Source of the DNA: Cytobacillus sp. S13-E01
GTDB lineage: Bacteria > Bacillota > Bacilli > Bacillales > Bacillaceae_L
Reading direction: 5' to 3'
NCBI RefSeq assembly: GCF_029193815.1
Contig: NZ_JARFVC010000032.1
Span: 1-47,297 of the forward strand
DNA length: 47,297 nt
This document shows, in pieces, positions 1 through 9,207 of the stretch. How positions within the stretch are numbered: the first letter of the stretch is position 1; the number at the start of each line of letters is the position of its first letter. Under the pieces are notes generated by a model that searched no databases, was not told where the DNA came from, and saw only the letters and a program-made list of their open reading frames with translations. A program made the position numbers and the translations under genes.

Positions 1-597
1 TGCAATATTTACGTCAAAAGTAGACGGGCAGGTTATCGAGTGATGGAGAACTCAATCAATTTCCTAGAGGGTGAACTGAAATTAACCGTGAATCGTGAGA
101 AAAGTGCGGTAGGAAGTCCACTGAAACGAAAGTTCCTGGGTTTTTGCCTACTGGCAACTAGAAACGGTGTCAAAATCCGACCACATCATAAGGCTAAGTC
201 TACCGTGAAGCAAAAGTTGAAGAAAATAACAAAGCGGAGCAGAGGGAAGAGCATTGAAGTCCTCTTCAAACAAATCAAGCAGCTAATGACAGGGTGGATA
301 AACTACTACGGCATTGGTGAAATGAAAAGCTTTATGAATGATTTGAATGGTTGGTTGAAACGACGAATCAGACAATACATTTGGAAACAGTGGAAAAACC
401 CACGAACCAAACGTAGGAATCTCATTCAACTAGGTATCGAAAAGCAAAAAGCCTATGAATGGTCAAATACCCGAAAGGGTTACTGGAGGATTTCTGCCAG
501 TTATATCCTTCATAGGTCTTTAACAGATAGAAAACTGGTACAACTCGGATATATGGATATATCCGCAAAATACCAGTTTGTACACTCAAATTATTGA
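1..597 (+). CDS. Group II intron reverse transcriptase/maturase, C-terminal part (cut by window edge)
   Basis: The frame is open from base 1 and gives 198 residues to a TGA stop. The first residues (CNIYVKS) follow the YADD motif of the reverse transcriptase active site, so the catalytic aspartates lie just outside the window. What remains is the end of the RT domain (KRKFLGFCLL, typical of RT7), then the thumb/maturase X region with GWINYYGIG. No Cys-pair HNH endonuclease motif is visible at the C-terminus, so the protein probably lacks that domain. The family splices its own intron RNA and reverse-transcribes it during retrohoming. The intron's own domains V and VI follow at once, which supports an intact 3' end. 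The 5' half cannot be judged here. Confidence 0.93.
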   Translation, partial: CNIYVKSRRAGYRVMENSINFLEGELKLTVNREKSAVGSPLKRKFLGFCLLATRNGVKIRPHHKAKSTVKQKLKKITKRSRGKSIEVLFKQIKQLMTGWINYYGIGEMKSFMNDLNGWLKRRIRQYIWKQWKNPRTKRRNLIQLGIEKQKAYEWSNTRKGYWRISASYILHRSLTDRKLVQLGYMDISAKYQFVHSNY

Positions 598-680
598 ACC
601 GCCGTATACGGGTCCGTACGTACGGTGGTGTGAGAGGGTCGAACGAATCAATCTTCTGATTCGTTCACTCTACTCGATTT
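598..680 (+). ncRNA. Group II intron domains V and VI (3' end of intron)
   Basis: Directly after the maturase stop, ACCGCCGTA (598-606) pairs with TACGGTGGT (621-629) and encloses a second short stem TACG/CGTA, the catalytic domain V hairpin. The purine-rich linker GTGTGAGAGG follows. Then GAACGAATCA (641-650) pairs with TGATTCGTTC (657-666), a domain VI-like hairpin. The terminal CTACTCGAT (about 670-678) resembles the 3' end of many bacterial introns of this type. The exact splice site is inferred to within a few bases. Confidence 0.8.
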
Positions 681-719
681 AAGTAGGCTACCCTGAAAAT
701 AGGGGTGAACTTCGCACGA

Positions 720-792
720 GAACACTTGCTTTCCACCCGCGAAAAGCGAGCAACTGTAGCGGAAATCAACAGCAAAGTTTAACAGAGTGTTC
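720..792. repeat. Imperfect inverted repeat between intron and yjiH
   Basis: GAACACT (720-726) pairs with AGTGTTC (786-792). Inside are TTTCC/GGAAA and a CGC-GAAAA-GCG hairpin. It lies just past the 3' end of the convergent yjiH gene and could act as its terminator on the minus strand, but it lacks a clean U-tract. It may instead be a dispersed structured repeat next to which the intron landed. Confidence 0.4.
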
Positions 793-806
793 AAGTAAGA
801 ATTTTT

Positions 807-2204
807 TTAAAATAAAAAGTGAGCGAAAAGTACAATAATTGGTAAAGTAATAATGGTACGTTGCAAGAAGATGATCACTAAGTCTAAGAAGCTAACTGGT
901 AGTTTTGATCCTAATAATAGTCCTCCTACTTCAGACATATAAATCAATTGGGTTACAGAAACTCCAGCTATAACAAATCTTGTTAGCTCACTTTCTACGC
1001 CACTCCCAATAATGGCAGGAAGGAACATATCAGCAAAGCCGATAACCATTGTTTGGGCAGCTTCACCAGCCTCTGGTACCTGGAGTAAAGTAAGTAAAGG
1101 AACAAATGGTGCACCGAGGTATTTGAACACTGGTGTAAATTCAGCAATGACAAGAGCGATTGTGCCAATAGCCATTACAATAGGGATTACACCCATCCAC
1201 ATATCAAGAACATTTTGTAGGCCTCCCTTTAGAACAGACGAATAATTGTTGTTCTTCTTCGCCTGAGTAACAGCTTGTAAAAGTCCCCACCTGAGAGGCT
1301 TTACGTTTGCGGGGATAATCTCGTCTATCTTTTTACCTGCATGTTCATAATATGAATCTGGCTTTCTTGATAATGGTGGAATTCTAGGACAAATAAAAGC
1401 TGCCGCTAAGCCGGCTATGACAATTGTAAGATAGAATGGTCCAAACATATGTTCAAGCTTCATATAAGAGATAACTACGATAGTAAACGTGATTGATACT
1501 ACAGAGAAAGTAGTGCCAATTACGGCGGCTTCACGTTTTGTATAGAACCCATCTTCATATTGTTTGTTTGTTAATAAAACACCAATCGTTCCATCGCCTA
1601 ACCATGAAGCAATACAATCAATTGATGAACGACCTGGTAATGTAAATAAAGGTCGCATAATTTTTGTTAGTAATGCACCACATAGCTCCAATAACCCAAA
1701 ATCTAATAATAGAGGCAGAAATAACCCAGCAAATAAGAAAACTGTAAATAATACCGGGATTAAATCATATAGTAATAGTCCGCCAGTATTTTCGGACCAA
1801 ATAAATGACGGACCAACCTCAAATATCACCATTATCGAGAAAACCATACCTAATAATCTTGCAATAAGCCAAATTGGTGAAACGTGAAAAAGCTTATTTA
1901 AAAAAGGAGAATCGATAATAATAGCTGGCTTTGATAAACTAGTTATGAGTGATATAAGTCCCGTAAGCGCAACAACAACAGTTGCAATAGATGGAAGGGA
2001 ATCAGCTAAACCTGTTTGCATCCATTTTGCCATTATAGCAACTGGGATTGTAATGCCTTCAGCAAGTGGAAATGGTATAACAAATAAAACAATACCTATT
2101 AACGATGGTATAAGAAATTGTAACAATTCATTTGTGCTGATTGATCGGATACTTTGTGTTTGATTTTGTTCTTGTTTTTTAGTTTGAATAGGTTGACTTT
2201 CCAT
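807..2204 (-). CDS. YjiH family membrane protein (nucleoside-recognition/gate domain)
   Basis: 465 residues and very hydrophobic, with about ten predicted membrane segments after a hydrophilic Gln/Thr-rich N-terminus of about 25 residues. The sequence resembles YjiH-type proteins carrying the nucleoside recognition (Gate) domain. Features include a glycine-rich stretch SWLGDGTIGVLL near residue 200 and a C-terminal half with GVIPIVMAIGTIALV. Family members are probably transporters or channel-like permeases; the substrate is not established. The ATG at 2204 is preceded by GAGGTGA (2208-2214) at good spacing. It is monocistronic here and convergent with the group II intron. A cre-like site lies about 215 bp upstream. 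The hydrophobic profile and intact length suggest a functional gene. Confidence 0.8.
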   Translation of the reverse strand: MESQPIQTKKQEQNQTQSIRSISTNELLQFLIPSLIGIVLFVIPFPLAEGITIPVAIMAKWMQTGLADSLPSIATVVVALTGLISLITSLSKPAIIIDSPFLNKLFHVSPIWLIARLLGMVFSIMVIFEVGPSFIWSENTGGLLLYDLIPVLFTVFLFAGLFLPLLLDFGLLELCGALLTKIMRPLFTLPGRSSIDCIASWLGDGTIGVLLTNKQYEDGFYTKREAAVIGTTFSVVSITFTIVVISYMKLEHMFGPFYLTIVIAGLAAAFICPRIPPLSRKPDSYYEHAGKKIDEIIPANVKPLRWGLLQAVTQAKKNNNYSSVLKGGLQNVLDMWMGVIPIVMAIGTIALVIAEFTPVFKYLGAPFVPLLTLLQVPEAGEAAQTMVIGFADMFLPAIIGSGVESELTRFVIAGVSVTQLIYMSEVGGLLLGSKLPVSFLDLVIIFLQRTIITLPIIVLFAHFLF

Positions 2205-2418
2205 ATTTCACCTCGGGAATTTTAAATTTTGTCAATTTAACATAATTTATAATGAGTATTTTTAAATAGTTTACAATTTTGAGTTAAAATATAACTTTTT
2301 CTAGTCGTTTCACCTCCACCTGAATTAGAGTGAGCAATTCCTAATCACCCTTAATTGTCAAAGTGCTGACAACGAAAATCGAAAAACAGTAAAGAAGGTC
2401 ACCTCGCTTGAAATTAAT

Positions 2419-2432
2419 TGTAAGCGGTTACC
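2419..2432. promoter_or_regulatory. cre-like site (possible CcpA operator)
   Basis: TGTAAGCGGTTACC fits the catabolite-response consensus TGWAANCGNTNWCA at 13 of 14 positions; the last A is C. It lies upstream of the yjiH-type gene on the minus strand. No convincing -35/-10 pair was found beside it, so its target is uncertain. A CcpA-(P-Ser-HPr/Crh) site would fit the hprK and crh genes in this window, but chance occurrence is possible. Confidence 0.35.
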
Positions 2433-2716
2433 AAAAAAATACGTATGCACTTTGGCCTATTAATTAAACACCTCTCCTTCATGTGGAATACTATTTAAAT
2501 TTTCTAACAGATTTTAAAAAACGTAGCCATTTCTCCTTCTAGTACATTAAAATAGCTGTAGTAGAAATAAGTATGCAAGATTCATGCCAATAAACCGAAC
2601 TCGCGACTGCTCTAACCTTGTACATTTTGTAAACGTCAATTTCCATTAAAGAGCAAAATTCTTTTGCATGAAGTGCAAAGAAAAGTAAGTTTTTTAAATA
2701 AACAATGTGGACAAAG
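2433..2716. other. AT-rich intergenic stretch, no gene seen
   Basis: No ORF with a ribosome-binding site, no recognisable riboswitch and no strong hairpin were found between the cre-like site and the extended -10 promoter at 2717. Short AT-rich runs dominate. Confidence 0.5.
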
Positions 2717-2740
2717 TGATATAATTATCATGTGACATGA
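2717..2740 (+). promoter_or_regulatory. Extended -10 promoter with perfect palindrome at the start site
   Basis: TGATATAAT (2717-2725) is an extended -10 element. It is followed at once by TCATGT-G-ACATGA (2728-2740), a perfect 13-bp palindrome placed where transcription would begin. It resembles a repressor operator. The next possible gene is the 33-codon ORF at 2771. No good -35 is present. Confidence 0.4.
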
Positions 2741-2770
2741 CATTTAAAATACCGTTTACTAGGAGTTGCG

Positions 2771-2872
2771 ATGAAAACGAAAGAATTCGACTCTGCTGAA
2801 ATCATTGCGATGTTTTATGGTGACCATGGCGACTTCCCAGGCACAATATTAATATACAAATGCATGGTCTAA
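2771..2872 (+). CDS. Short ORF, 33 residues, possible gene remnant
   Basis: An ATG preceded by AGGAG at 6-base spacing opens 33 codons (MKTKEFDSAEII... to CMV). A promoter-like element and palindrome lie 45 bp upstream. The stretch MFYGDHGDFPG faintly recalls the GDHGD segment of matrixin-type metallopeptidases, but the frame stops long before any zinc-binding site. I cannot assign a function. It may be the 5' stub of a deleted gene whose regulatory region survives, or a small protein. Confidence 0.3.
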   Translation: MKTKEFDSAEIIAMFYGDHGDFPGTILIYKCMV

Positions 2873-2982
2873 TTCCATGTCTTTAAAGGTTTAAATGTCC
2901 TTGTCCATGCTAAAATCGGGATGAAAGTATGAACGGTTTACAAGAAAATATTTAACAATTAATCTACTTGTTAAACCGGGAT

Positions 2983-3119
2983 TTAATCGACATAAGAAAA
3001 GCGCAGGGCGCCCACCTATCGGCGACAAGCATAAGACGGATTGGCTTATACCATAGAGCCGAGGGCGCCCGGAGCTATACACTAAAACTATGTACAAACT
3101 TTTATCTTTCTTATCTTTT
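2983..3119 (-). repeat. Intergenic palindromic (MITE-like) element, copy 1, inverted
   Basis: Read on the minus strand it starts GATAAGAAAG, carries AAAAGTTTGTAC and an AGTGTATAGCTCC segment, and ends TGCGCTTTTCTTA. Two GGGCGCCC palindromes (3006-3013, 3063-3070) flank a CATAAG/CTTAT stem. The same ends and internal blocks recur at 27292, 29381 and 34908, and in shorter form at 19502, 36145 and 40978. The short ORFs seen across it in both strands are by-products of the inverted structure. Confidence 0.75.
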
Positions 3120-3216
3120 GAAAAAAAGCACATTCTTCCTTTTTGGCGCGGAGATAAGGTATAGTAGATATGGACATTATTCCTAATATTTGAGCGTTGG
3201 AAAAGGAGTCATTATC

Positions 3217-3450
3217 ATGATTTTAAAACTAATCCTTGCATTAATTCTGCCCTGTTTACTTGTTATTTTGTTTACAAGGGTAACATATAACCATTATGTC
3301 GGAACACTACTCGCGATATCGCTTCTAGTAGCAGCTGTCTATCAGGGGTACACTGACACTATTATAATTGGAGTAATAGATGTAATTTCTTTAACAGGAG
3401 GCTTCCTTTACTCTAAGAATATGATGTTCAAAATGAGAACAAAGGCATAA
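3217..3450 (+). CDS. csbA: CsbA family small membrane protein
   Basis: 77 residues with two or three hydrophobic segments. It matches the CsbA family in length, and the family motif VILFTRVTYNHYV sits near residues 13-25. In B. subtilis csbA is a sigma-B controlled general-stress gene next to uvrBA, the same position as here. Its biochemical role is unknown. The start chosen is the ATG at 3217, preceded by AAAGGAG; the upstream in-frame TTG at 3190 lacks a Shine-Dalgarno sequence. I see no clear sigma-B promoter (GTTTAA-GGGTAT) upstream, so stress control may be absent or different. A strong terminator follows. Confidence 0.85.
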   Translation: MILKLILALILPCLLVILFTRVTYNHYVGTLLAISLLVAAVYQGYTDTIIIGVIDVISLTGGFLYSKNMMFKMRTKA

Positions 3451-3471
3451 AGGAAACTTCCCTCGGGATAA

Positions 3472-3515
3472 AAAAGCAGTAAATTCTATGGTGAGAATTT
3501 ACTGCTTTTCTTTTC
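3472..3515 (+). terminator. Intrinsic terminator after csbA
   Basis: AAAAGCAGTAAATTCT (3472-3487) pairs perfectly with AGAATTTACTGCTTTT (3494-3509) around a 6-base loop, followed by a T-rich tract. It separates csbA from uvrB. Confidence 0.85.
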
Positions 3516-3554
3516 TGTCAAAATATAGGCAAAGCTCTTTTAAAATAAATTAAT

Positions 3555-3568
3555 CGAATATAAGTTCG
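3555..3568. promoter_or_regulatory. LexA (SOS) box upstream of uvrB
   Basis: CGAATATAAGTTCG matches the Gram-positive SOS box CGAACNNNNGTTCG with one mismatch. It sits about 30 bp upstream of a -10-like TACAAT (3599-3604), overlapping or bordering the weak -35 region. uvrB is a known LexA target in B. subtilis (din gene), so SOS repression here is a strong inference. Confidence 0.75.
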
Positions 3569-3574
3569 TATTTT

Positions 3575-3604
3575 TAGTGATTTTTAGCTAAGATGTGGTA
3601 CAAT
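3575..3604 (+). promoter_or_regulatory. Probable sigma-A promoter of uvrBA
   Basis: TACAAT (3599-3604) is a good -10. The -35 (TAGTGA, 3575-3580, 18-bp spacer) is poor. The LexA box lies just upstream. The start site would give a leader of about 70 nt. Confidence 0.5.
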
Positions 3605-3682
3605 AATTTTACAACTGGATAATAACTACTAATGTATTTAAAATAGATATGTTTAAACATTTTTCGAATGGAGGCTTTTTTT

Positions 3683-5662
3683 GTGAATGATCGTTTTGAG
3701 TTAGTCTCAAAGTATTCACCACAGGGCGACCAGCCAAAAGCAATTGAGAAGATTGTAGCAGGTATTAATGAAGGCAAAAAACATCAAACCTTACTGGGTG
3801 CTACTGGAACAGGGAAAACGTTTACCATCTCAAATGTAATCAAAGAGGTAAACAGACCAACGTTGATTATTGCACATAATAAAACGTTGGCGGGTCAGCT
3901 TTATAGTGAATTTAAAGACTTTTTTCCAAACAACGCTGTTGAGTATTTTGTTAGTTATTATGACTATTATCAACCAGAGGCATATGTGCCATCATCAGAT
4001 ACATTTATTGAAAAAGATTCGAGTGTAAATGATGAAATAGATAAATTACGACATTCAGCAACATCATCGCTATTTGAACGTCGAGATGTGATTATTATTG
4101 CGAGTGTATCGTGTATTTACGGTTTAGGGTCGCCAGAGGAATATAAAGAATTAGTTGTTTCTCTAAGAGTTGGAATGGAACTAGAACGGAATCAGCTTTT
4201 ACATAAACTTGTCGATGTTCAATATGCGAGAAATGATATTGACTTCAAACGTGGAACATTCAGAGTTCGTGGAGATGTAGTTGAGATTTTCCCAGCATCA
4301 CGAGACGAGCATTGTATTCGTATCGAATTTTTCGGGGATGAAATAGATAGAATTCGTGAGGTTGATGCTTTGACGGGAGAGATTTTGGGAGATAGAGATC
4401 ATGTTGCTATTTTCCCAGCATCCCACTTTGTAACCCGTGAAGAAAAAATGGAGATTGCAATAAAAAATATCGAAGCGGAACTTGAAGAACGACTGAAAGA
4501 TTTACATGAAAACGGCAATCTTCTTCAGGCGCAGCGTTTAGAACAACGGACGAAATATGATTTAGAAATGATGCGTGAAATGGGCTTTTGCTCTGGGATC
4601 GAAAACTACTCACGTCATTTAACACTACGTCCACCAGGTTCTACACCCTATACATTAATGGATTTCTTTCCGGAGGATTTACTAATTGTTATTGATGAGT
4701 CACATGTTACACTCCCGCAAATTAGAGGAATGTTCAATGGTGACCAAGCACGCAAACAAGTGCTTGTTGATCATGGCTTCCGTTTACCATCTGCAATGGA
4801 TAATCGGCCATTACGATTCAATGAATTTGAGGAACATATCAATCAAATTATTTATGTTTCTGCAACACCAGGACCCTATGAGCTTGAACATGCACCAGAT
4901 GTAATACAGCAAATTATTCGCCCAACTGGCTTACTTGACCCAACGATCGATATTAGACCGATCCATGGCCAAATCGATGATTTACTTGGTGAAATTAACA
5001 CCAGGGTTGAGCGAAATGAGCGAGTGTTAATTACAACATTAACGAAAAAAATGTCTGAGGACTTAACTAATTACTTAAAAGATGTTGGGATAAAGGTTAA
5101 CTATTTACATTCAGAAATAAAAACCCTAGAACGTATTGAAATTATCCGAGATCTTCGTCTAGGAAAATACGATGTCCTCGTTGGGATCAACCTTTTACGT
5201 GAAGGCTTAGATATCCCAGAGGTTTCGCTTGTTGCGATTTTGGATGCGGATAAAGAAGGCTTTCTTCGTTCTGAACGGTCGCTGATTCAAACAATGGGGC
5301 GGGCTGCAAGGAATGAAAAGGGGCATGTGATTATGTATGCTGACAAAATTACCAACTCGATGGAGGTTGCGATTCGAGAAACGCAACGTCGTCGTGAAAC
5401 CCAAGAAGAGTATAACAAAAAGCACGGTATTACTCCGCAAACCATTAAAAAGGATATCCGTGACTTGATAAAAGCAACACATGCAGCTGAAGGTACAGAA
5501 GAATACGATGCAGCACCAAAGCTTGCAAACTTAACAAAAAAAGAACGCAAAAAAGTGATCGCGGATTTAGAAGCAGAAATGAAAGAAGCCGCAAAAGCGC
5601 TTGATTTTGAACGTGCTGCCGAGCTTCGCGACCTGGTATTAGAGTTAAAGGCGGAAGGGTGA
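3683..5662 (+). CDS. uvrB: Excinuclease ABC subunit B
   Basis: UvrB is the damage-verifying helicase-like subunit of nucleotide excision repair. It is loaded on DNA by UvrA and later recruits UvrC. The protein of 659 residues has Walker A GATGTGKT at 39-46 and the beta-hairpin motif [12 protein letters not shown] from residue 92. DESH is the Walker B-type box in the middle, followed by helicase motifs ([25 protein letters not shown]) and the C-terminal UVR domain ending [15 protein letters not shown] that contacts UvrC/UvrA. GTG 3683 is preferred over ATG 3668 because GGAGG (3670-3674) lies 8 bases before the GTG but overlaps the ATG. This also restores the usual N-terminus [10 protein letters not shown]. 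It forms an operon with uvrA, 6 bp downstream, under a LexA box. Confidence 0.97.
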   Translation: MNDRFELVSKYSPQGDQPKAIEKIVAGINEGKKHQTLLGATGTGKTFTISNVIKEVNRPTLIIAHNKTLAGQLYSEFKDFFPNNAVEYFVSYYDYYQPEAYVPSSDTFIEKDSSVNDEIDKLRHSATSSLFERRDVIIIASVSCIYGLGSPEEYKELVVSLRVGMELERNQLLHKLVDVQYARNDIDFKRGTFRVRGDVVEIFPASRDEHCIRIEFFGDEIDRIREVDALTGEILGDRDHVAIFPASHFVTREEKMEIAIKNIEAELEERLKDLHENGNLLQAQRLEQRTKYDLEMMREMGFCSGIENYSRHLTLRPPGSTPYTLMDFFPEDLLIVIDESHVTLPQIRGMFNGDQARKQVLVDHGFRLPSAMDNRPLRFNEFEEHINQIIYVSATPGPYELEHAPDVIQQIIRPTGLLDPTIDIRPIHGQIDDLLGEINTRVERNERVLITTLTKKMSEDLTNYLKDVGIKVNYLHSEIKTLERIEIIRDLRLGKYDVLVGINLLREGLDIPEVSLVAILDADKEGFLRSERSLIQTMGRAARNEKGHVIMYADKITNSMEVAIRETQRRRETQEEYNKKHGITPQTIKKDIRDLIKATHAAEGTEEYDAAPKLANLTKKERKKVIADLEAEMKEAAKALDFERAAELRDLVLELKAEG

Positions 5663-5668
5663 CCAGTC

Positions 5669-8542
5669 ATGGTAATGGATAAAATAATTGTTAAAGGAGC
5701 AAGGGCTCACAATCTGAAAAATATCGATGTTACGATTCCAAGAGATAAACTTGTCGTATTAACTGGTCTTTCAGGGTCAGGGAAATCATCGTTAGCATTT
5801 GATACAATCTATGCCGAAGGACAACGACGTTATGTTGAATCATTGTCAGCGTATGCTCGTCAATTTTTGGGACAAATGGATAAACCAGATGTAGATGTAA
5901 TTGAGGGACTTTCTCCAGCCATTTCAATCGACCAAAAAACAACAAGTCGTAATCCGCGGTCAACGGTAGGTACTGTAACAGAGATTTATGACTATTTACG
6001 GTTGTTGTTTGCGCGTGTTGGACGACCAACATGCCCAAAGCATCATATCGAAATCTCATCACAAACGATTGAACAAATGGTCGATCGAATCATGGAATAC
6101 CCAGAAAGAACAAAGCTTCAAGTGCTAGGACCAGTTGTATCAGGGCGTAAAGGAACACATGTTAAAGTATTTGAAGATATAAAAAAACAAGGCTATGTAC
6201 GTGTTCGCGTTGATGGGGAAATGCTAGAACTGTCTGAAGAAATCGAATTAGAAAAGAATAAAAAGCATTCGATTGAAGTCGTTATTGACCGCATTGTTGT
6301 TAAAGAAGGTGTTGAATCCCGTCTTGCAGATTCTCTTGAAGCAGCCCTTAAACTAGGTGAAGGCAGAGTTGTCATTGATGTAATGGGCGAGGAAGAACTA
6401 TTATTTAGTGAGCTTCATGCTTGTCCGTATTGTGGTTTTTCAATTGGTGAATTAGAACCGAGAATGTTTTCCTTTAATAGCCCGTTCGGAGCATGTCCTG
6501 ATTGTGATGGATTAGGTTCCAAATTAGAAGTAGATGTCGACCTAGTCATTCCAAATTGGGACTTAACACTTCGGGAACATGCAATTGCACCATGGGAGCC
6601 GACAAGTTCTCAGTATTATCCACAGCTTTTAGAATCAATATGTAATCATTTTGGAATTGAAATGGATATCCCAGTTAAGGACATCCCGAAACATTTAATG
6701 GATAAGATTTTACATGGTAGTGATGGGGAAGAAATCTACTTCCGTTATGAAAATGATTTTGGACAAGTGCGTGAAAATTACGTTGCATTTGAAGGAATTC
6801 TTCGAAATGTAGAACGAAGATACCGCGATACAAGTTCTGATTATATACGTGAACAGATGGAAAAGTATATGGCTGAGCAGCCATGTCCTGGTTGCAAAGG
6901 CTATAGGTTGAAAAAAGAAAGTCTTTCTGTTCTTATTTCGGGTCAGCACATTAGCGAAATTACTTCTTACCCTATCAATAAGGTTCATGAATTCTTCACA
7001 ACTATTGAGTTAACTGAGAAGGAAATGGCAATCGCGAAAATGATTTTTCATGAAATTGTTGAACGAATAGGTTTCTTAATAAATGTTGGCCTGGATTACT
7101 TAACGTTAAGTCGCTCTGCAGGTACACTTTCAGGTGGGGAGGCGCAGCGTATTCGTCTGGCGACTCAGATTGGATCACGTTTAACAGGTGTGTTATATAT
7201 CTTAGATGAACCTTCAATTGGATTACATCAACGCGACAATAACAGGTTAATATCAACATTGCAAAACATGCGTGACATTGGGAACACGCTTATTGTCGTG
7301 GAGCATGATGAAGACACGATGCTTGCTGCTGATTACCTAATTGATATTGGTCCAGGAGCGGGTATTCATGGAGGTGAAATCGTCTCTGCTGGAACACCAC
7401 AAGAAGTAATGAATGATCCTAATTCCTTAACAGGTCAGTACCTTTTAGGTAAAAAGTTCATTCCTTTACCATCTGAACGCCGTAAACCCGATGATCGCTT
7501 TATTGAGATTAAAGGAGCAACAGAAAATAATTTAAAGAATGTCAATGTTCGTTTTCCTTTAGGGATGTTTATTGCAGTAACAGGTGTATCAGGCTCTGGA
7601 AAAAGTACATTGATTAATGAAATTCTACATAAATCTTTAGCTCAAAGGCTGTACAAGGCAAAAAGTAAACCTGGAGAACACAAAGAGGTAAATGGGATCG
7701 AGCATCTTGAGAAAGTTATCGATATTGATCAATCTCCAATCGGGCGAACACCTAGGTCAAATCCTGCAACCTATACAGGTATGTTTGATGATGTGCGTGA
7801 CGTTTTTGCCTCAACGAATGAAGCGAAAGTACGAGGCTATAAAAAAGGGCGTTTTAGTTTCAATGTAAAAGGTGGTAGATGTGAAGCTTGTCGTGGGGAT
7901 GGTATCATTAAAATTGAAATGCATTTCCTTCCAGATGTCTACGTTCCGTGTGAAGTCTGCCATGGTAAGCGGTACAATCGTGAAACCCTAGAGGTTAAAT
8001 ACAAGGATAAGAATATATCTGATATTTTAAATATGACGGTTGAGGATGCCCTGTCATTTTTTGAAAACCTTCCCAAAATAAGAAGAAAGCTACAAACAAT
8101 TTATGATGTAGGCTTAGGTTATATCACATTAGGTCAGCCTGCTACCACTCTATCTGGGGGGGAAGCACAGCGAGTTAAACTAGCATCTGAATTACATCGC
8201 CGTTCTACTGGTAAGTCATTCTATATTTTAGACGAACCAACGACTGGTCTTCATGTAGATGATATTGCCCGCTTACTGAAGGTACTCCAACGCCTTGTCC
8301 TAAATGGTGAAACTGTTCTTGTCATTGAACACAATCTTGATGTGATAAAGGCGGCAGACTATTTAGTGGATCTTGGACCAGAAGGTGGAGATAAAGGTGG
8401 ACAAATCGTAGGAACTGGAACACCTGAAGAACTTATTGAAATAGCAGAATCCCACACGGGTTACTATTTAAAGCCAGTTTTGGAACGTGACCGCAAGCGT
8501 ATGAAAGAGCTCATACAAGAAAAGGAAGCAGTAATAAAGTAA
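5669..8542 (+). CDS. uvrA: Excinuclease ABC subunit A
   Basis: UvrA is the DNA-damage recognition ATPase that loads UvrB. At 957 residues it equals the B. subtilis length. Two ABC modules are visible. The first has Walker [10 protein letters not shown] at 33-41, a signature [12 protein letters not shown] near 490 and [13 protein letters not shown]. The second has GVSGSGKST near 640, [12 protein letters not shown] near 830 and [13 protein letters not shown]. Zinc modules appear as CPYC...CPDC (about 252-280) and CEAC...CEVC (about 738-763). The ATG at 5669 follows GGAAGGG by 9 bases; a second in-frame ATG two codons on is the alternative. It is co-transcribed with uvrB. Confidence 0.98.
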   Translation: MVMDKIIVKGARAHNLKNIDVTIPRDKLVVLTGLSGSGKSSLAFDTIYAEGQRRYVESLSAYARQFLGQMDKPDVDVIEGLSPAISIDQKTTSRNPRSTVGTVTEIYDYLRLLFARVGRPTCPKHHIEISSQTIEQMVDRIMEYPERTKLQVLGPVVSGRKGTHVKVFEDIKKQGYVRVRVDGEMLELSEEIELEKNKKHSIEVVIDRIVVKEGVESRLADSLEAALKLGEGRVVIDVMGEEELLFSELHACPYCGFSIGELEPRMFSFNSPFGACPDCDGLGSKLEVDVDLVIPNWDLTLREHAIAPWEPTSSQYYPQLLESICNHFGIEMDIPVKDIPKHLMDKILHGSDGEEIYFRYENDFGQVRENYVAFEGILRNVERRYRDTSSDYIREQMEKYMAEQPCPGCKGYRLKKESLSVLISGQHISEITSYPINKVHEFFTTIELTEKEMAIAKMIFHEIVERIGFLINVGLDYLTLSRSAGTLSGGEAQRIRLATQIGSRLTGVLYILDEPSIGLHQRDNNRLISTLQNMRDIGNTLIVVEHDEDTMLAADYLIDIGPGAGIHGGEIVSAGTPQEVMNDPNSLTGQYLLGKKFIPLPSERRKPDDRFIEIKGATENNLKNVNVRFPLGMFIAVTGVSGSGKSTLINEILHKSLAQRLYKAKSKPGEHKEVNGIEHLEKVIDIDQSPIGRTPRSNPATYTGMFDDVRDVFASTNEAKVRGYKKGRFSFNVKGGRCEACRGDGIIKIEMHFLPDVYVPCEVCHGKRYNRETLEVKYKDKNISDILNMTVEDALSFFENLPKIRRKLQTIYDVGLGYITLGQPATTLSGGEAQRVKLASELHRRSTGKSFYILDEPTTGLHVDDIARLLKVLQRLVLNGETVLVIEHNLDVIKAADYLVDLGPEGGDKGGQIVGTGTPEELIEIAESHTGYYLKPVLERDRKRMKELIQEKEAVIK

Positions 8543-8546
8543 TGGA

Positions 8547-8582
8547 AACAGGACCAATTGACATTTGTTGATTGGTCCTGTT
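8547..8582 (+). terminator. Stem-loop after uvrA, probable terminator
   Basis: AACAGGACCAAT (8547-8558) pairs perfectly with ATTGGTCCTGTT (8571-8582). The U-tract is weak (TTAGTTAT), so termination may be incomplete. Confidence 0.6.
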
Positions 8583-8670
8583 AGTTATAGGAAATAATAT
8601 TAAGTTGTTAATAAATCCCAATTTAGTTGTATAATAAAGGAAGGAGCTAGCATTTTTACCATATTAATTT

Positions 8671-8747
8671 TTAAACAAACGTTTGATTAATGAGGATGAG
8701 GCCTTATGGCTGAAGTGGTTGAAAAATTTAAACAATCGTTTGGTTGA
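8671..8747. promoter_or_regulatory. Paired 20-bp palindromes, 57 bp centre to centre (copy 1)
   Basis: TTAAACAAACGTTTGATTAA (8671-8690) and TTAAACAATCGTTTGGTTGA (8728-8747) are near-perfect palindromes around a CAAACGTTTG core, with 37 bp between. The same pair with the same spacing occurs at 14818-14894, while the 37-bp interior is not conserved. The arrangement resembles two dimeric repressor sites (TetR-like in style) or a short element with palindromic ends. It lies upstream of yvlA, downstream of a possible -10 TATAAT at 8630-8635, so it would be in the leader of the yvl operon. Confidence 0.55.
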
Positions 8748-8831
8748 AAGTATCCATTCTTTTTCAGACTTTAAAATTTTGAAACTATTTAATGCCAGTT
8801 CCGTATATGTATGTATAAGGAGATGATGGAC

Positions 8832-9137
8832 ATGGATTCAAATAAAATAATTTCGTCATTATGTTACTTCAGTATCTTTTTTGCGGGCTTTATTTTTCCG
8901 ATAGCTGTGTACTTTATTGTTAGCGACCCTGAGGTAAAGGGACATGCGAAAAAAGCATTGTTCTCACACGTAGTTCCTTTCCTAACCATGGTTTTCTTCA
9001 TCGTTCCATTCATTTTTACAGGCGGGGTGGAAGCTGCAGCAGCAGGGATGTTCATTATCTTTGGTTTATTTAGTTTAATTAGCTTAATTGTTGTTATTTG
9101 GAACGTTGTTAAAGGAATTAAAGTATTAACAATTTAA
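8832..9137 (+). CDS. yvlA: DUF4870-type small membrane protein (YvlA-like)
   Basis: 101 residues with three hydrophobic segments and the DUF4870-like pattern LCYFSIFFAGFIFPIAVYF...VKGHAKKALFSHV. The function is unknown. It is first in a yvlABC-type cluster as in B. subtilis, where these genes lie beside uvrA and have been tied to cell-envelope stress regulation. The ATG at 8832 has AAGGAG 9 bases upstream; upstream in-frame ATGs at 8823 and 8826 sit too close to it. Paired palindromes lie in the likely leader. yvlD, the fourth B. subtilis member, is not present downstream here. Confidence 0.7.
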   Translation: MDSNKIISSLCYFSIFFAGFIFPIAVYFIVSDPEVKGHAKKALFSHVVPFLTMVFFIVPFIFTGGVEAAAAGMFIIFGLFSLISLIVVIWNVVKGIKVLTI

Positions 9138-9207
9138 TCAAAAATAAGAACGTATGGGATTAATGAATCCTAAACGCTGACTATAAACTTGCACTGGGGG
9201 GTTGAAA

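Noticed and set aside
2891-3186. Two overlapping short frames on opposite strands
   Set aside because: They run through the inverted arms of the MITE-like element, lack ribosome-binding sites and resemble no protein.
3130-3216. Sigma-B promoter for csbA
   Set aside because: No GTTTAA...GGGTAT pair at the right spacing; only a TATAGT-like sequence near 3160.
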